Positions 19,475 through 30,974 of a stretch of 64,000 nucleotides of DNA are shown here, one piece after another. The stretch lies in assembly GCF_010111755.1 (NCBI RefSeq), contig NC_088962.1:496001-560000 (forward strand). The letters are read 5' to 3'. The notes beneath the pieces are model-generated. The model had not been told where the DNA came from. It did not search any database and was given only the letters and a program-made list of their open reading frames with translations. The stretch's first letter is position 1. The number at the start of each line of letters is the position of its first letter. The stretch is from Nakaseomyces glabratus. Taxonomy: Eukaryota; Ascomycota; Saccharomycetes; Saccharomycetales; Saccharomycetaceae. A program made the translations under genes and the position numbers.

Positions 19475-22366
19475 ATGGCAACAGTGAACAACGTCGTTGG
19501 GGCACTACAATGTATATCATCTAATAATAGTCAGGATGAGAAGAACAAAGCTTTGCAATATTTGGAGCAGTTTCAAAGATCCTCAGAAGCATGGATGATA
19601 TGTCACGATATATTGAATAATAACTCTACAGAGCAATCTTTGGAACTACAAATCTTTGCTGCGCAGACACTTAGAAACAAGGTTACATATGATCTGACAC
19701 AACTTGGAGACAACCTGTCAAGTTTCAAGGATTCAGTACTTCAGATGCTAACTTCCCATAACAATAATCTAGTTATTACACAATTAAACGTCGCGTTGGC
19801 TAGATTGTCTATCCAATATTTGAACTGGAAGAACCCAATTCAAGAAATAATCACTGTGCTAAACCCATATCCCGTAGCATTGTTAGGGTTTTTGAGAGTT
19901 TTACCAGAAGAAACGCTAGATATAGATTCCACACCATTAACCGAGGATGAATTCAATTCACGCATACATGAGCTGATTAACACAATTGCACAAGATGTTT
20001 TACAGTTCTTGATTACTTGTGCTGAAAATATTAGATCTGGAAACTCTAATATCAAATTGGATCATGTATTAAAGTGCATAAGTTCTTGGTCCTTTGAGTT
20101 TTCAGTTGATCAGTTGGTAAGCGTTACACCATTAATGAACCTAATTTTTGATGCTTTACTGAATGGTAATGAAGATCATCCTGATATATTTGACGCCGCG
20201 GTCGATTGCCTGTGTGTTGTGCTAAAAGAAAGCAGAGATGCATCAAATGATCAAATGGTTTTAGCATTGTATGAAAAGTTGATAGAATTACAGCAGAAGC
20301 TGCTTCCAGATTTGGAATCTGTCTCAGCTGATAATGATAGCTGGGATCCGGATCTACTCGAAGGACTAACGCGTTTGTTTGTAGAAGCAGGTGAAGCGTG
20401 GTCTGTATTTGTATCAAAGTCTCCAGAAATTTTCAGACCTTTAGTTAAGGTAATACTTTTGCTTTCATGCAAAAATACAGATCTTGATGTGGTTGCTTAC
20501 ACCTTTCAATTTTGGTTTACTCTTAGACAAAATTTGGTTTTGCCCAGATATCAGAAGTCCAAACTTGCATACACAGACTTATACTTAGACTTAATAAATG
20601 GGATCATTCTACATTTGAGGTACCCTGATGAGCAATTTTCTTCAAAAGAAGAAGAAGACAAGTTCAAGGATTTTAGATACCATATGGGTGATGTTCTGAA
20701 AGACTGTACTGCTGTCGTAGGGACCTCCAAGGCCCTAACACAGCCGCTTGACGCTTTGAATATTGCAATCTCTTCTAATTCAAGCTGGCAATATATTGAA
20801 GCACCCTTATTTTCTATGAGAACAATGGCTCAAGAAATATCTTTAACGGAAAATAAACTACTTCCTCAAATCATGCAAATAATATGTACACTACCAGAAC
20901 ACCCAAAAGTTCGTTATGCATCCACATTAGTTCTTGGTAGGTACACGGAATGGACTTCAAAACACCCAGAAACACTGGAACTACAAATACAATATATTCT
21001 AAATGGATTCCAACAGGCAAGTGCAGGTGACAAAGAATTAATACCAGCCTCTGCTCATGCTTTAATGTATTTTTGTTCTGACTGTGCCGAATTACTGAGC
21101 TCTTTTGTTGACCAACTGATAGAATTCTTCTTTAACGTCCAAGAGTCAATTGACATAGAGTCTCAATTTGAGTTATGCCAAGGTTTAAGTGCTGTTATAA
21201 ATAAGCAAGATGGGCCCATATTGATTACTACGTTCCAGAAGCTTCTTGACCAGAATTTAAATAAGACAAACTCCTTAATTCCAAAATGGAAACAAAATCC
21301 AAGTGAATTTAGTAGATTGATTGCTGACCAAATCGACCTATTGTATGCCTTATTTGAAGAACTGAAACCCAAATTCCACTATCCTGCTCAAGGTGCTGAT
21401 CCACTCTTACCACAAATAGAATTAATATGGACAACACTAAGATCACTTCTGATTGAGCATGGTGCACTAACCGACGAGCAGATTGCCGAAAGAACGAGTA
21501 AGTTTTTAAGGAGACTGTTTGAAAATTATCATATCTTCTGTGAATCTATTTTGCCTTCTGTTGCTGAAGTTCTAGTCCAGGGTTATTCTTCTACTGGATT
21601 TGGCTCATATCTTTGGTGCTCTGGTTCTGTGATTGTTATTTTTGGAGATGACGAATCTTTCCCGGTTAGCCCACAATTGAAAGATTCAGTATGGAATTTT
21701 GCTCTATCACAATGTCAAACGTTTATGGTCAACTTCAATAAAATTAATCAGAGAGAATTAAAAAATTATCATGATTTGGTTATGGATTTTTTCTCTATGA
21801 TATCTGACTTGCTGATGTTTTACCCAGAAAATTTCATTTTCTCAACAGAATTGATACAACAAATTCTCAAGGTTGCTGAATTGAGCTTAACAAATATTGA
21901 ACAGTATGACACGTATATTTTAATTATTCGTTTCATTGATGATCTGATTTCCTGGGGCTTCAAGACTCCACCCATTTCTACACTGGCTATTGAACTTGTT
22001 CCAGACGAATGGCGAAAGAGCATTCTTGAGACTGTAATTGTTAAGAATGGTTCCACACTAATAGATTCATTTTTTGTGGGAATTATTTACAAATTTGATT
22101 CAAGTGCTCATTCAGACGCAATAAGCACTATTGTGAAATGTCTCAGGTTGGCGTTTGAGGGCAGTAATAACCAACCTGATGTAATAGTCGGATGGCTAGA
22201 ACATGCATGCCTAACTCTTGGTAACGTTGATCTGAAGGAAAAGGAAAGATTATTGACCGAAGTCGTTCGTGGATTAAATAGAAGGGATTTCAGAAAAGTG
22301 AGAGAAGGAGTGAGATTCTTTGTAGAATGGTATTTGAGAAAGAATGTAAATTCTAGATTAGGATAA
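19475..22366 (+). CDS. MTR10: Karyopherin Mtr10 (transportin-SR family nuclear import receptor)
   Basis: 963 residues (S. cerevisiae Mtr10 972). It is all-helical HEAT-repeat in character from end to end, with an importin-beta-type N-terminal region: FQRSSEAWMICHDIL followed by LQIFAAQTLRNKVTYDL near residues 30-75. It imports SR-like mRNA-binding proteins such as Npl3 and takes part in retrograde tRNA movement. Neighbours SME1 and PNS1 match the S. cerevisiae order YOR159C-YOR161C. The ATG at 19475 gives the family start MATVNNVVGALQ. Confidence 0.94.
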   Translation: MATVNNVVGALQCISSNNSQDEKNKALQYLEQFQRSSEAWMICHDILNNNSTEQSLELQIFAAQTLRNKVTYDLTQLGDNLSSFKDSVLQMLTSHNNNLVITQLNVALARLSIQYLNWKNPIQEIITVLNPYPVALLGFLRVLPEETLDIDSTPLTEDEFNSRIHELINTIAQDVLQFLITCAENIRSGNSNIKLDHVLKCISSWSFEFSVDQLVSVTPLMNLIFDALLNGNEDHPDIFDAAVDCLCVVLKESRDASNDQMVLALYEKLIELQQKLLPDLESVSADNDSWDPDLLEGLTRLFVEAGEAWSVFVSKSPEIFRPLVKVILLLSCKNTDLDVVAYTFQFWFTLRQNLVLPRYQKSKLAYTDLYLDLINGIILHLRYPDEQFSSKEEEDKFKDFRYHMGDVLKDCTAVVGTSKALTQPLDALNIAISSNSSWQYIEAPLFSMRTMAQEISLTENKLLPQIMQIICTLPEHPKVRYASTLVLGRYTEWTSKHPETLELQIQYILNGFQQASAGDKELIPASAHALMYFCSDCAELLSSFVDQLIEFFFNVQESIDIESQFELCQGLSAVINKQDGPILITTFQKLLDQNLNKTNSLIPKWKQNPSEFSRLIADQIDLLYALFEELKPKFHYPAQGADPLLPQIELIWTTLRSLLIEHGALTDEQIAERTSKFLRRLFENYHIFCESILPSVAEVLVQGYSSTGFGSYLWCSGSVIVIFGDDESFPVSPQLKDSVWNFALSQCQTFMVNFNKINQRELKNYHDLVMDFFSMISDLLMFYPENFIFSTELIQQILKVAELSLTNIEQYDTYILIIRFIDDLISWGFKTPPISTLAIELVPDEWRKSILETVIVKNGSTLIDSFFVGIIYKFDSSAHSDAISTIVKCLRLAFEGSNNQPDVIVGWLEHACLTLGNVDLKEKERLLTEVVRGLNRRDFRKVREGVRFFVEWYLRKNVNSRLG

Positions 22367-22589
22367 GATTTAAACTGGGAATGACGCTTCAGAAAAAGTG
22401 AATTGATATCTGGTAAGAATTATAGCATTTTAAGTTTTTGAGAATATTTAATTCAAATCACTCTTTTTGATATAATAAATAAAACTTATTATAATATATT
22501 TGTTTGTGGAAAATTAATTAAAATATTAGGCATGTGAATATATATCAATGAAATAAAATTATTAATGATTTACTAGAAGGTCGAAATGT

Positions 22590-24263
22590 CTAGACATCTT
22601 GATGGGTAAGTTTATTCAAAACTTGTGGATAACTCCTGAATATTTCATCAAAGCGATCTGGATACTGAGCTTGGAATACCTCGGGGTCATGGCCAAGTGC
22701 TGTGAAGAATGTAGCACAGCCGGATCTGATCGTTTCATTTGCTATGTTTGTCAATTGCAAAGCAATCACAAATGCGAAAGCCATCAATGGCGCGTTAAAG
22801 TCTCCGTCTGAATTGTAACCTGGCTTAGTGAAACGTAAGTAGAGGAATGCAAACAAACAGGACATGTAACTTGCAAATAGGGAGTAAAATCCAAGAGCTA
22901 CATTAACTAAGTTGTCATTAATTAATGCGTCAATACCCTTCTCTCTGAACATATACCAGGTTTGTTTTGCCGCTTTCAAATATGGTTTACCATAAAGTGC
23001 AATTATACAGTAGGCATAGTGGTTGAAATACTGGGCAATCCATTGAATAAAACCTACTAACATGTCAATTAACCAAAATATTATTCTAATCCAATTCGCA
23101 TTGTCAGTACTTGCAATTGCCGCTTGTTTACCCAATTGCAGTAGCTGTCTAAATGTTTCGATAATCGAAACAATCAAAGACCCAAAACAAATCGATCCAA
23201 ATGAGTATGTCATAGCACGTTTGAAAGCTCCCATAGCTGGCCACTTTGGCATTCCTTGGTCAGATTTGTATCTATAATACCAAGATCCAAACACACCAGA
23301 AACAGTACAGTGCATGACATTACGAATAACTTCTGAAATATAGTACCCACAAAAGAAGACCACTACCAACACACCAATCAACTTTGCATGTGAACAATCA
23401 CCACCGGATACGTTACAACCAGAGTTTGTATTACTTGGATCGTATTTCATATATGTTGCAACGACAACAGTTGAGAATAGCATGGCAAACGCAGAGGCCA
23501 CAATAGTACCAAAGAATGAAACAAATAAGGACTGGGGGCAATTCTTCATTGCTAAGACTATTACCCTTAGAATGGCAACTGTTAGTGGAATTCTGGATCT
23601 CATACCCCAGTAACACCATGCAGTCATAAATGTGAAAATTAAGAATACTATACCGGCAGACCAATATTTTAGGGACATATACATTATAGCGGTTCCCAAT
23701 GCAGCCAAAATATTGACTATCATACCTGCATAAATGAAGAATTTTGGATAAGCTCTGCAAAGTACGATACCTATGAAGGCAAAGAAGATCGCAATGACCA
23801 CAGAGAATACCAATAGAATCACAGAGTTAGTATTCAGCGTACCTGTGTCAAAATCATGATAGATTCCGGAACCTGTTGAAGAATAAGTTTGAGACCATGC
23901 TCGAAGTGTTAGAGAGGCGACTACAATAAACCCACACAAGGTTAAAAGGAACACAATAATGAATGGCCAGTCGTTAAATTTTGGCTTGTTGTTATCTTCT
24001 GTAGGAAATACCTCCGCGTATGAGCCTATTGGTGCACCTGCTCCCTCATGGTTCAAATTGTAAAATTCATCGTCTTTTCTGAATTGGTACTGCTGCCCTT
24101 GCTGTTGAGGATTCATAGAAGTGTCTCCAGAACAGGAGTCCCCAGAATGTGTCTCGGTTTTCCCATAACTTTCAGGGTAGCCATATGCGTTGCCATTATC
24201 TGGTCCTTGTCCTGTGTAAGCCGGTGGAGGCTGTTGTGGTTGATACTGTTTTTCTGTCGACAT
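22590..24263 (-). CDS. PNS1: Choline-transporter-like (CTL/SLC44) membrane protein Pns1
   Basis: 557 residues (S. cerevisiae Pns1 539). The N-terminal ~90 residues are a Gln/Pro/Tyr/Gly-rich cytosolic tail. About ten hydrophobic membrane segments follow, beginning with PFIIVFLLTLCGFIVVASL (about 100-118). The conserved CTL segment AFKRAMTYSFGSICFGSLIVS lies near 345-365, with a late TWYMFREKGIDALINDNL loop. A role in choline transport has been questioned for the yeast protein, so the substrate is uncertain. It converges with MTR10 and lies upstream of the 1.2-kb gap before YRR1. Confidence 0.9.
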   Translation of the reverse strand: MSTEKQYQPQQPPPAYTGQGPDNGNAYGYPESYGKTETHSGDSCSGDTSMNPQQQGQQYQFRKDDEFYNLNHEGAGAPIGSYAEVFPTEDNNKPKFNDWPFIIVFLLTLCGFIVVASLTLRAWSQTYSSTGSGIYHDFDTGTLNTNSVILLVFSVVIAIFFAFIGIVLCRAYPKFFIYAGMIVNILAALGTAIMYMSLKYWSAGIVFLIFTFMTAWCYWGMRSRIPLTVAILRVIVLAMKNCPQSLFVSFFGTIVASAFAMLFSTVVVATYMKYDPSNTNSGCNVSGGDCSHAKLIGVLVVVFFCGYYISEVIRNVMHCTVSGVFGSWYYRYKSDQGMPKWPAMGAFKRAMTYSFGSICFGSLIVSIIETFRQLLQLGKQAAIASTDNANWIRIIFWLIDMLVGFIQWIAQYFNHYAYCIIALYGKPYLKAAKQTWYMFREKGIDALINDNLVNVALGFYSLFASYMSCLFAFLYLRFTKPGYNSDGDFNAPLMAFAFVIALQLTNIANETIRSGCATFFTALGHDPEVFQAQYPDRFDEIFRSYPQVLNKLTHQDV

Positions 24264-25441
24264 CGAGTTTTATTTATATACTGTTGTTTGCGACTTTCTC
24301 GGTTACATAAAAATACACAAAAGAAATTAGTATTTTTTATCAATCGTTTTTATTTTACTTGTCCTATTCCTGTTATATATACTCCCCGGACATCTCTTTA
24401 TTATCCACAACTTGACTACTTGGTCTCCCACAAAATCCATATTATTGTGCCTACTACTGCTAATTTTAAAAAATTTAATCAAAGACACTTTAAACCCTTA
24501 AATTCCTAATACTGCCTTCACGGACATTCTAAAATTATGAATACTAATTTAATTTAATCTAATTTAATTTGTGTTGCCCCTGCGGTTGTTGTTACTGAGC
24601 AACTGATATAGAAGAGATATACTACGTCATTATGTTAGGACGCCCACAGTAATTTCATTAATTCAATTTATATAATTTAGCAGCGACACACAACTCCCCG
24701 TACAGTGGCCTGCTATCTGTTCCCTCTAATTGAGAAGACTTTCTTCATTTGGCTTCCACTTGCCTAAGGGCTACGGGAAGTCCGTACTTCATTGTTGGCT
24801 CTTTCTGTTGTGCGCTGTTTGTGTGCTGGGATAATATTGCGGAAGAAGGAGGGGCAATACACGGATGCAGAGAAGCTATAAAGTTACTACGGGGGAATCT
24901 TAGCTTTCGGATCACAATCTCCTACAAATTTGGTTTCTGCTGGGGGTTCTGGGCATTTTTAAGGGAATTGGGTTAGAGGGCCTTTCATCTCCGCTACTTG
25001 GCACTTCTGTTGCGTCACTACGTACCAGATCCCAACCCTAAGAGGAACACAGAAGGGGATGGCCATGCGTAGCACGGGTGGACAAGATAAACTTAATAAA
25101 AATCCACGAAACTTAATCGAGTTCCAGACCTTTAATTGTGCAAATGAAAAACAGAAAATATATGCCTACGAGCTTTTCTGAAGAAGTAAGGCAAATTGGA
25201 AATGATTCTTGGCGGCAAACTTTGTGCTGTAAGCAAATCGCTTGCCTGTAGCTCTACTCGGCACTAATTAAAAACTATTAGGTAATATGTTCTTTGCGTA
25301 TATGCATTTCTATATATTTTATGGCACGTTAAATGCATGCCATTATGCGTGATTAAATTATATTATTTGTAAGATATCTATTAAGTCGTGTGACGTGGAC
25401 GTAACTGTATTTTTTTCTGTTTAATTGGGATGCATTAACTA
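24264..25441. other. Largest intergenic gap: PNS1 promoter and YRR1 3' region
   Basis: 1178 bases. Next to PNS1 it is AT-rich with repeated TAATT units (24541-24572). Between about 24750 and 25080 it becomes clearly G-rich on the plus strand, with STRE-type AGGGG boxes at 24850-24854 and 25054-25058 and a CGG-N5-CCG inverted pair at 24774-24784. The rest is AT-rich. The short frame 24749-24976 lacks an identifiable product. No RNA gene is recognised. Confidence 0.6.
24774..24784. promoter_or_regulatory. CGG-N5-CCG inverted pair (possible zinc-cluster factor site)
   Basis: CGG and CCG face each other across GAAGT, within a longer TACGG/CCGTA inverted repeat. Zn2Cys6 dimers bind such pairs with factor-specific spacing. 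It lies 511 bases upstream of PNS1 and 658 bases past the YRR1 stop. The motif is short, so chance is a real possibility. Confidence 0.3.
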
Positions 25442-28405
25442 CTAGATGAATGAGCTGGGGTCTGTCTGGCTGACAAGTTTCTCCCATCCAAGGTTGTAGT
25501 TCTGCCAGAACTCCTCTGCCATGGCCTGAGATAATGGGTTAGTTGACATTACTTTAGGCATTTGCGCTGGATTGGCAATATTGGCTATTGGGATTCCCTT
25601 TGCCATCGCATGCCCGCTTGGGAATTGTGCTTCATCATACTTGTCTAAGCTAGGTGGTTTCGGACGTTCACCAAACGGGCTGTCGTTCTTATAAGCTAGT
25701 GGTGGTAAGCCGATGGATTTTGGTTCTTGAGTGTATTTTACCGTAGGAATTATTGCCTGAGGACTACCCACACCTGAGTGGGAAGATAGGGAATATGGAG
25801 AACGATCGGCGATTTGTGGGATGGTACGATTAGGGAGTTGCATTTGACTTGGATACGCCTCATATTGGATATTTCTAGTGGATTGTTCATATTGACGGTA
25901 TCCATCGCCTTGTGCCCCAGGAAGTCTCCCATTATATGGGCTATGCACAGAAGGAGATCGTGGATACGGTGAGCCGTTATTGGGTGATAGCATTGCAGAT
26001 TGATATACGTTTGACATCATATCCACCTGATCTATATTATTAGGAAATCTATTGGTAACGTATTGGCCAACATTGGCATTCGTATTTTGACCCATGATAT
26101 TTGGCATTCCCTGCTTATAATATGTATTATTATTATAATCTTTTCCAACAATTGAGGGAAGCATTACCTTCGAATTATTAAGTTCATTACTTCCCGTTGT
26201 TATTGATTGATTTAAGGTTGCCGAATCATGCATTACCGCATTGTCTTTGACATACTCGTTTGCTGTTGGACGAGTTTCATTCCTTAACATAGTTTCTTCA
26301 GTTTTCTTCCTATATTCGATAACTTTATCAATAATTTTACGATTAACCTTCTCCAAAGAGATTTGAATGAAAAAGATATAGGATCTTAACATGATATTTT
26401 TCATTGAATTATTTTCCATACTTAGGAAATTATCAAACACATCAGAATATTCTTGAAATGCATGTAATACTGAAATTGACTTACCTTTGCCTCGTCTCAA
26501 ACCTGGGCTTACAAAACCTACTTCCTCTGGTCGGGATAGTAGCCGTGGATTATCTTCAAACAATGTTACTTTGAAGTATAAGAACACTGATAAAATTGAA
26601 ATGGACCGAGCAAATAAATTATTAGATATTGAAATTGATAGTGCCATATAAGGAGGTAAATGAGGGCAATTCGGACTAAAAAATTCTTTGTTTTTGATTT
26701 TATCAATATTGAAGCATCGTACAAGCAAGCTTATTGTCAGAGATAGTGACACAGTTAAACAATGAACACTATCATCCTTCAAATCGACGTCATCTTCATT
26801 TCTATATTTAATTCTCATTGAGTAGAAGGTTTCTAGCGTTGCCAATGCCAATGTTAAAACTCTTAGGTCATTTAATGGAAAGCTTTCAACTAGTGACAAA
26901 TTTCGACAGTTACCTATGGATCTAAATTCATCTTCTATAAACTGATAAATCAGTTTACAATATGCATTTAGTGGCGGATCAACAGCAGAATTAAATAACA
27001 CATTCATCATTGGTCTTGCTAATGATAAAAAGCCAATCATGCGCTTATAATAAGAATCATATTGATTTTTTGACGGTTTGATTTGCTTCAATTCATTTGG
27101 TTTATATTGCAAAAGTAAGGGTCGTCCCGCTTCAAAACAGACCCAATAATCAAGATATAGTATCCATACGTACAGTTTTTTAAGGCTGTCAATGCTTCCA
27201 ACCAAGTTTTGCATATTTCCGTAAGTATGTTCCAGATCAGTATTTAGCGCCAATGTCTGAACCAATCCTGTAAGAGAAAACAAAAGATTTAATAAATGTG
27301 TTGTATCTCCTCTAGATGAGTAAATTGTTCTGTAGTAGCAATACATTACCAGAAACTGAGCCTTTTCAATATACATTGTTTTCCCTGAGGTTAACCCTGC
27401 AATGAAGATAAAATACTTCTCAATAGAAGCTGGCATTTCTTCAAAAAAATGCTTTATGCACAAAATCATGAGGATGATCCCAAGTTTGTATAAATTGTAC
27501 TTGTTATCTGGAACAAGCTTTTCAATTAATAGCTCACCATCATCATTCTTTCTATTTCCTGTGATAAAATAATCAGCAAAATCCTTCATAACCTTCTGTT
27601 TATCCAATATCTGATTAAGTTCATTTGTTTCTTCGGTGTCAAAGAAAGAAGAAACAATCTGTGCTATTTGAGCATAGGAAGGTAGTTCTTTACATATATC
27701 AGCCAAAAGAGAGCCATGATCACTGATTGGCAATGTCTCTACAGTTTTGAGCTCTCTTAACAGAGAAATTTCATGCTTCTTCTTGTATTTTTGTCTTTCC
27801 TCCTTGATTTTTACCCATAATGATTGATATTTTTTTGCGAAATCAGAGTTCTGATTTAAGATGTATGTTCGTAGCGATGTAGGCCCATATAGGGTCACTC
27901 TACCATAACTCTTGGCCTGCAAGTAGCTATGATTTAGGTACGGATTCACGGAGTATGAAGACCTACCAGAAACACTGTCTGGCGACAAAGTATCTATACT
28001 TCCTGGAATGCCCAAGGGAGATTTAGATGCGTCGCTCATCATATTAAGACCGTAGTCATTAGATCGTGACTCGTTTATACTCTTCAGCATATTCTTCGTC
28101 TCCTTATCCGCTAATTGTTTTTCCAACGTTCGTATCCTCTCCAGGAGCTGTAAGCTAGAGACAGTACCGTTTTGTACCATCTCAGCAGTAAACGCATTCT
28201 CAATGTATACACACACGGGCAAGTTCCTCCTCGCACAGGAAGAGCACCGCGGCTTCTGCTTATCACACTTCAACTTCCGCTTCCTGCAGAAAGCACACGA
28301 CTTCAAGGGCTTAAACCGCTTCTTGGGACGCTTGCAGTCTGAGTTTTTGTCATTGTCGCGGGGCGACTGCACAGGCTCTTCTTCCACTGGCGGACTAGTC
28401 GACAT
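25442..28405 (-). CDS. YRR1: Zn2Cys6 transcription factor, Yrr1 orthologue (multidrug resistance regulator family)
   Basis: 987 residues, longer than S. cerevisiae Yrr1 (810). The zinc cluster CAFCRKRKLKCDKQKPRC plus CSSC and a final Cys is at about residues 37-65, inside a Lys/Arg-rich stretch. A coiled-coil linker follows (LLERIRTLEKQLADKE). A block YGPTSLRTYI then EERQKYKKKHE (about 173-215) is shared with the YRM1 product. The middle is the helical fungal regulatory domain. From about 690 the protein is Asn/Pro/Ser/Gln-rich. It ends in a conserved-looking tail, AEEFWQNYNLGWEKLV (about 963-978), also found in Yrm1. In S. cerevisiae, Yrr1 activates drug efflux genes (SNQ2, YOR1) through CGG-type elements. 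Orthology is by position (YOR162C, between PNS1 and DDP1). Confidence 0.88.
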   Translation of the reverse strand: MSTSPPVEEEPVQSPRDNDKNSDCKRPKKRFKPLKSCAFCRKRKLKCDKQKPRCSSCARRNLPVCVYIENAFTAEMVQNGTVSSLQLLERIRTLEKQLADKETKNMLKSINESRSNDYGLNMMSDASKSPLGIPGSIDTLSPDSVSGRSSYSVNPYLNHSYLQAKSYGRVTLYGPTSLRTYILNQNSDFAKKYQSLWVKIKEERQKYKKKHEISLLRELKTVETLPISDHGSLLADICKELPSYAQIAQIVSSFFDTEETNELNQILDKQKVMKDFADYFITGNRKNDDGELLIEKLVPDNKYNLYKLGIILMILCIKHFFEEMPASIEKYFIFIAGLTSGKTMYIEKAQFLVMYCYYRTIYSSRGDTTHLLNLLFSLTGLVQTLALNTDLEHTYGNMQNLVGSIDSLKKLYVWILYLDYWVCFEAGRPLLLQYKPNELKQIKPSKNQYDSYYKRMIGFLSLARPMMNVLFNSAVDPPLNAYCKLIYQFIEDEFRSIGNCRNLSLVESFPLNDLRVLTLALATLETFYSMRIKYRNEDDVDLKDDSVHCLTVSLSLTISLLVRCFNIDKIKNKEFFSPNCPHLPPYMALSISISNNLFARSISILSVFLYFKVTLFEDNPRLLSRPEEVGFVSPGLRRGKGKSISVLHAFQEYSDVFDNFLSMENNSMKNIMLRSYIFFIQISLEKVNRKIIDKVIEYRKKTEETMLRNETRPTANEYVKDNAVMHDSATLNQSITTGSNELNNSKVMLPSIVGKDYNNNTYYKQGMPNIMGQNTNANVGQYVTNRFPNNIDQVDMMSNVYQSAMLSPNNGSPYPRSPSVHSPYNGRLPGAQGDGYRQYEQSTRNIQYEAYPSQMQLPNRTIPQIADRSPYSLSSHSGVGSPQAIIPTVKYTQEPKSIGLPPLAYKNDSPFGERPKPPSLDKYDEAQFPSGHAMAKGIPIANIANPAQMPKVMSTNPLSQAMAEEFWQNYNLGWEKLVSQTDPSSFI

Positions 28406-29585
<1,180 letters not shown>

Positions 29586-29737
29586 CAATATCATTAGGGT
29601 TTTATGAGCCGCTTGTTGAGATGGCACTTAAAATGTCTATACTTTTAAAAAAAATTAGTAATACTATTCTGGAATTATAAGTTTAATCTATACAAAGAGA
29701 AATGCGACGAAAGGTGTTCTGTTGTGCCATTTATGGC

Positions 29738-30661
29738 TTATTTACCTGGACCACCAAGGAATCCAGACATCATATCTTGCAAGAAATTGGATTGCTTTGG
29801 CGCAGTGATGCCAAAATATTCTTGTCCTAAGTAAGATAACTCATTCTTATACTTACTTGCTGATTCAGAGTAATGCTCTTTCAAGTTTTGGAAAAGGTCT
29901 TTGTTCCCTGTTTGGCATGTAAGTAATAATAATTGTAGGAAGTTTAGATCGGAGTAATCATTAAAATAGTTCAGTTTAAAACTGTTCTTGTCAACTGTTT
30001 GTACTTTTGGTGATACGTGGTCAATAAATTTCTTCAAGAACAGTTCCTTTGCTTCGTAGGCATAAGCAATGTTCTGTATAAATAAGTAGTTCATCACTAA
30101 CCTGCTGAAATAATCAGCTACAGAACTATTGTCGTTTGCCTGTGTAAACCAACTCCACAATAAGTCAACATACTTCCCTACTGACTCATGTGTTCCCAGC
30201 ATATAATATCTTTCGGCTTCATATACAAGTCCTCCTGCAACGAGCTTATTACCAATTACATTATGCAGAGTAGGATCGCCAAACTTGAATTCACTGTGTT
30301 TGATGGACCAGTTGTTCATACCAGTGACAATATCTTTCAAGTTAGGCTCCTGATCATCGACAAGAACTAGCAACTGTGCCAATCTACCCACAGAAGTTTC
30401 GGAGACTTTGATATCGGCCACATCGTAGACCTCTAACAGGTAAAAGATTAGATCAGAAGCAGACCCACCTTGCTTAGCCTTCAGAAATGAGAGAGCACCT
30501 TGATTAATCAGCTCAATGGCATGGTCATAGGACTTGCTTCTCACATAACGGTTAGCAATGGTCCTCAGAGTCTGGTGCGCCTCGTAGTAGTCACCTGCAG
30601 CAATCCTGCTCTCAAATCTTTGTAGGGTCTTCGCCAATTTCGCACCTACAGCTGAATCCAT
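29738..30661 (-). CDS. GET4: GET pathway component Get4
   Basis: 307 residues from the ATG at 30661 (S. cerevisiae Get4 312). All-helical TPR-like solenoid: [24 protein letters not shown] at the start and [14 protein letters not shown] in the middle. The C-terminal [12 protein letters not shown] tail is also seen in yeast. With Get5 it bridges Sgt2 to the Get3 ATPase and hands tail-anchored proteins to the ER insertion route. An in-frame GTG lies 30 bases upstream, but the ATG gives the expected [13 protein letters not shown]. It is divergent from SEY1, another ER gene. Confidence 0.94.
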   Translation of the reverse strand: MDSAVGAKLAKTLQRFESRIAAGDYYEAHQTLRTIANRYVRSKSYDHAIELINQGALSFLKAKQGGSASDLIFYLLEVYDVADIKVSETSVGRLAQLLVLVDDQEPNLKDIVTGMNNWSIKHSEFKFGDPTLHNVIGNKLVAGGLVYEAERYYMLGTHESVGKYVDLLWSWFTQANDNSSVADYFSRLVMNYLFIQNIAYAYEAKELFLKKFIDHVSPKVQTVDKNSFKLNYFNDYSDLNFLQLLLLTCQTGNKDLFQNLKEHYSESASKYKNELSYLGQEYFGITAPKQSNFLQDMMSGFLGGPGK

Positions 30662-30974
30662 TTTCGAAAGTCTGTGTAGTAAAGTTTGCACTGAATTGTT
30701 GTATTGGTAGACCAGTTTTTAAATAGTTGAACAATCAGAATAGGCTTCAAATACGTTTTTGAGTTTTAGTGATTTTTCATCGGTTCGCTGTGGGAGCTCC
30801 AGCTTAACGGGCGAAAACAAAACTCAGCGAACAGGCCATAAACGAATATTAAGGAAACAAACAATATAGCGGGACGAACCTTCATTTGAACAACTTATAG
30901 TGGGAAGAAATACTAGCTGCAATTTATACCTTGGTGGAGCTAAATTGGTAGTAGGCTTACGATCAACTAGCACT
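30662..30974. other. Intergenic: divergent promoter of GET4 and SEY1
   Basis: 313 bases between the two ATGs. I see no clear TATA box or recognised factor site. The plus-strand frame of SEY1 extends 75 bases into it through a GTG at 30900. Confidence 0.55.
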
